Shown one piece after another: positions 4,331-6,121 of a stretch of 6,121 nt of DNA. The DNA is from an uncultured Bifidobacteriaceae bacterium (lineage in GTDB: Bacteria; Actinomycetota; Actinomycetes; Actinomycetales; Bifidobacteriaceae): contig CAMPNN010000048.1 in NCBI GenBank assembly GCA_946891915.1, forward strand, positions 1 to 6,121, given 5' to 3'. The position numbers were made by a program, and so were the translations under genes. How positions within the stretch are numbered: position 1 is the stretch's first letter; each line of letters begins with the position of its first letter. The notes beneath the pieces are model-generated. The model had not been told where the DNA came from, did not search any database, and worked only from the letters and a program-made list of their open reading frames with translations.

Positions 4331-5820
4331 TGAGTGATAATTTATCATCTTCTGCTTCACAAACTTCTGAGCAGAATAACGATGTTCATCGTGGTCTAAA
4401 AACACGACATATTTCCATGATCGCTTTGGGCGGCAGTATTGGCACCGGCTTATTCGTTGCAAGTGGTGCCACAATTCACATGGCTGGCCCTGGCGGCGCT
4501 TTGCTTGCCTATGGCGCAATCGGCATCATGGTGTACTTCCTTATGACATCTCTTGGCGAAATGGCTACTTTTATGCCTATTAGTGGCTCGTTTGCTTCGT
4601 ATTCCGGACGTTTTATTGATCCTGCGCTCGGCTTTGCAATGGGATGGAATTATTGGTTTAACTGGGCAATTACGGTAGCAGTGGACGTTAGTACTGCAGC
4701 AATTGTGTTGCAATACTGGTTCCCGAAGATTCCAATATGGATTTTCTCGCTATCGGTTTTGATGCTTATTTTGCTTATTAACGTTCTTACAGTTAAGTGC
4801 TTTGGTGAAACAGAATACTGGCTTTCCATTGTGAAAGTGCTTGCAGTAATTGTATTCCTCGTTATTGGTTCGCTTACGATTGTTGGCATTATTGGCGGTA
4901 AAGCTACGTTCTTGCAAAACTTCACTCATAAGGATGCTCCATTTGCTGGAGGCATTCCTGCAGTTCTGTGTGCGTTTGCTATTGCAGGCTTCTCGTTCCA
5001 AGGAACTGAGCTTATTGGCATTACGGCAGGTGAATCTGCAACTCCTGAGAAGAGCATTCCAAAGGCTGTAAAGCAAGTGTTCTGGCGTATTCTTCTCTTC
5101 TACATCCTCGCAATTTTCGTTATTGCATGCATTATTCCTTACACTAGCCCAAATCTTCTTGGATCTGAAGCAAGTGATATTGCTATTAGCCCATTCACGC
5201 TCGTGTTCCAGCGTGCAGGTCTTGCAGCCGCTGCAGCAGTTATGAATGCTGTGATTTTGACTTCTGTTATTTCTGCAGCCAATTCCGGCATGTATGCTTC
5301 CACTCGAATGCTTTATGCGCTCGCAAAAGATGGTAATGCTCCAAAGGTGTTTGGCAGGGTGAGCTTCCGTGGTATTCCAGTTCCAGCTTTGATTGCCACG
5401 TTTGTAGTTGCTTTGTTCACGTTCTTTATGAGTATTTTTGGTTCGCAAATATACATGTTCCTGGTTGCTGCAAGTGGTTTAACAGGCTTTATTGCTTGGG
5501 CTGGTATTGCTGCTGCTCACTACCGCTTCCGTAAGGCGTACGTGGCTCAAGGGCATTCTTTGGACGATTTAGTTTACCGTGCAAAGTGGTATCCGTTCGG
5601 ACCGATTGTTGCATTCCTTTTGTGCATTCTGGTTATTGTTGGTCAGGATTTGCATTCGTTTGCAACTCTTAATTGGCAGGCTATCGGCATTACGTACATG
5701 TCTGTGCCACTGTTCTTGATTTTGTATGTTGGCTACAAGATTAAGAATCATACTAAGGTTATTCCGCTTGAAGAAGTTGATTTAGCTGGAATAAAAGAAC
5801 ATGTGGCTGCTACTAAATAA
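4330..5820 (+). CDS. lysP: Lysine-specific permease, amino acid-polyamine-organocation family
   Basis: This 496-residue importer has about twelve membrane helices and resembles E. coli LysP (489 residues) along its full length. Recognisable blocks are LKTRHISMIALGGSIGTGLF (residues 23-42, the unwound substrate-binding segment of helix 1), VYFLMTSLGEMATFMPISGS (68-87), GWNYWFNWAITVAVD (105-119), GFSFQGTELIGITAGE (220-235, helix 6, with the Glu pair 227/235 at the spacing seen in LysP), VFWRILLFY (250-258) and NSGMYASTRMLYALAKDG (318-335). The ATG at 4330 follows AAAAGGAGG and is chosen over an in-frame start at 3895, which would translate through the tRNA, its terminator and the riboswitch. 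The upstream lysine riboswitch independently supports lysine as the substrate. Transport is expected to be proton-driven uptake across the cytoplasmic membrane. The gene stands alone between its riboswitch and a strong terminator. Confidence 0.95.
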   Translation: MSDNLSSSASQTSEQNNDVHRGLKTRHISMIALGGSIGTGLFVASGATIHMAGPGGALLAYGAIGIMVYFLMTSLGEMATFMPISGSFASYSGRFIDPALGFAMGWNYWFNWAITVAVDVSTAAIVLQYWFPKIPIWIFSLSVLMLILLINVLTVKCFGETEYWLSIVKVLAVIVFLVIGSLTIVGIIGGKATFLQNFTHKDAPFAGGIPAVLCAFAIAGFSFQGTELIGITAGESATPEKSIPKAVKQVFWRILLFYILAIFVIACIIPYTSPNLLGSEASDIAISPFTLVFQRAGLAAAAAVMNAVILTSVISAANSGMYASTRMLYALAKDGNAPKVFGRVSFRGIPVPALIATFVVALFTFFMSIFGSQIYMFLVAASGLTGFIAWAGIAAAHYRFRKAYVAQGHSLDDLVYRAKWYPFGPIVAFLLCILVIVGQDLHSFATLNWQAIGITYMSVPLFLILYVGYKIKNHTKVIPLEEVDLAGIKEHVAATK

Positions 5821-5837
5821 GTTTTATTGTTGATTAC

Positions 5838-5883
5838 AAAAGCGTACACAATATTTGATTTAGGTATTGTGTACGCTTTTTTA
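5838..5883 (+). terminator. Intrinsic terminator of lysP
   Basis: AAAAGCGTACACAATA (5838-5853) is perfectly complementary to TATTGTGTACGCTTTT (5865-5880) over 16 bp with an 11-base loop, running into T's. The A-run on the left arm means it could also end transcription arriving from the right. Confidence 0.95.
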
Positions 5884-6061
5884 TTGCGTTTTTTTTATCT
5901 CGTTTTTATTGCGTTTTTGTCTGCACGCGTTTAGCTTTTCTGCATTCCGATTTCTGCATTCCGATTTTCTGTGTTCTGTTTTAGTTTGCATTCTGTTTTA
6001 GTTTGTAGGATGCTCATGTATTGCTGGATTCTGGAAAAGATTCTGATTCGTAAAGATTCTG
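5878..6061. repeat. Gene-free T-rich region with nested short tandem repeats
   Basis: Several different direct repeats follow one another. TTTTTATTGCGTTTTT occurs at 5878-5893 and 5903-5918. TTTCTGCATTCCGA occurs twice in perfect tandem (5937-5950, 5951-5964), with a degenerate third copy to 5978. A 17-bp unit beginning TTCTGTTTTAGTTTG occurs at 5974-5990 and 5991-6007. ATTCTG recurs at 6028, 6040 and 6056. The core ATTC(C/T)G appears six times from 5944 to 6061, plus one GTTCTG. All frames are broken by stops. I see no gene from 5821 to the window end. Confidence 0.75.
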
Positions 6062-6121
6062 GTTGCAAATATCCGTATTTAAGGTTTCTTAAAAGAACAA
6101 ATTAAAGTAAAAGCTCCCAGT

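Noticed and set aside
4750..5448. 232-residue minus-strand frame within lysP
   Set aside because: It is rich in Asn, Cys, Lys and His with no domain, lies wholly opposite an unmistakable permease, and has no credible start signal.
5937..6061. Possible CRISPR-like repeat array
   Set aside because: Units are 6-17 bases, adjacent or irregularly spaced and degenerate, with no regular spacers and no cas genes in the window.

Overview
The window reads like a chromosomal segment of a low-GC member of the Bifidobacteriaceae, most likely Gardnerella or a close relative. The grounds are an AT-rich but clearly bacterial composition, strong AGGA/GGAGG ribosome sites, and the kind of proteins encoded. 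That placement is an inference from general family resemblance, not a database match.

Layout, left to right. The window opens inside the last codons of a LytTR-type DNA-binding regulator. About 70 bases later, after a threefold 14-bp AT-rich repeat, comes a four-helix membrane protein of the DUF3021 type, and together they form a familiar regulator/membrane-protein pair. A gene-free stretch of about 300 bases (605-910) holds three large back-to-back inverted repeats. It lies between this pair and a convergent small split-barrel flavoprotein (pyridoxamine-phosphate-oxidase-like) on the minus strand. A 347-base divergent region with several palindromes, including a CRP/GlxR-like TGTGA-N6-TCACC site, separates the flavoprotein from a ten-helix EamA/DMT transporter on the plus strand. 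Next is an unrecognised membrane-anchored protein with a long Asn/Ser/Gly-rich tail that is probably outside the cell.

The right half holds a tRNA-Ala(GGC) gene with its own terminator, then a promoter, a well-formed lysine riboswitch (L-box aptamer) and a lysine permease, lysP. The L-box shows the conserved core motifs, all of P2 to P5 and the P2/P3 loop-loop pairing. Downstream of it, complementarity suggests a switch at the Shine-Dalgarno sequence, so lysine would shut off translation of its own importer. lysP ends in a strong terminator, followed by about 240 bases of T-rich, repeat-laden DNA with no gene.

The best-supported functional system is the riboswitch-lysP unit. The least explained structure is the three-hairpin cluster at 635-816. 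No CRISPR array, insertion sequence, phage gene or defence system is visible.
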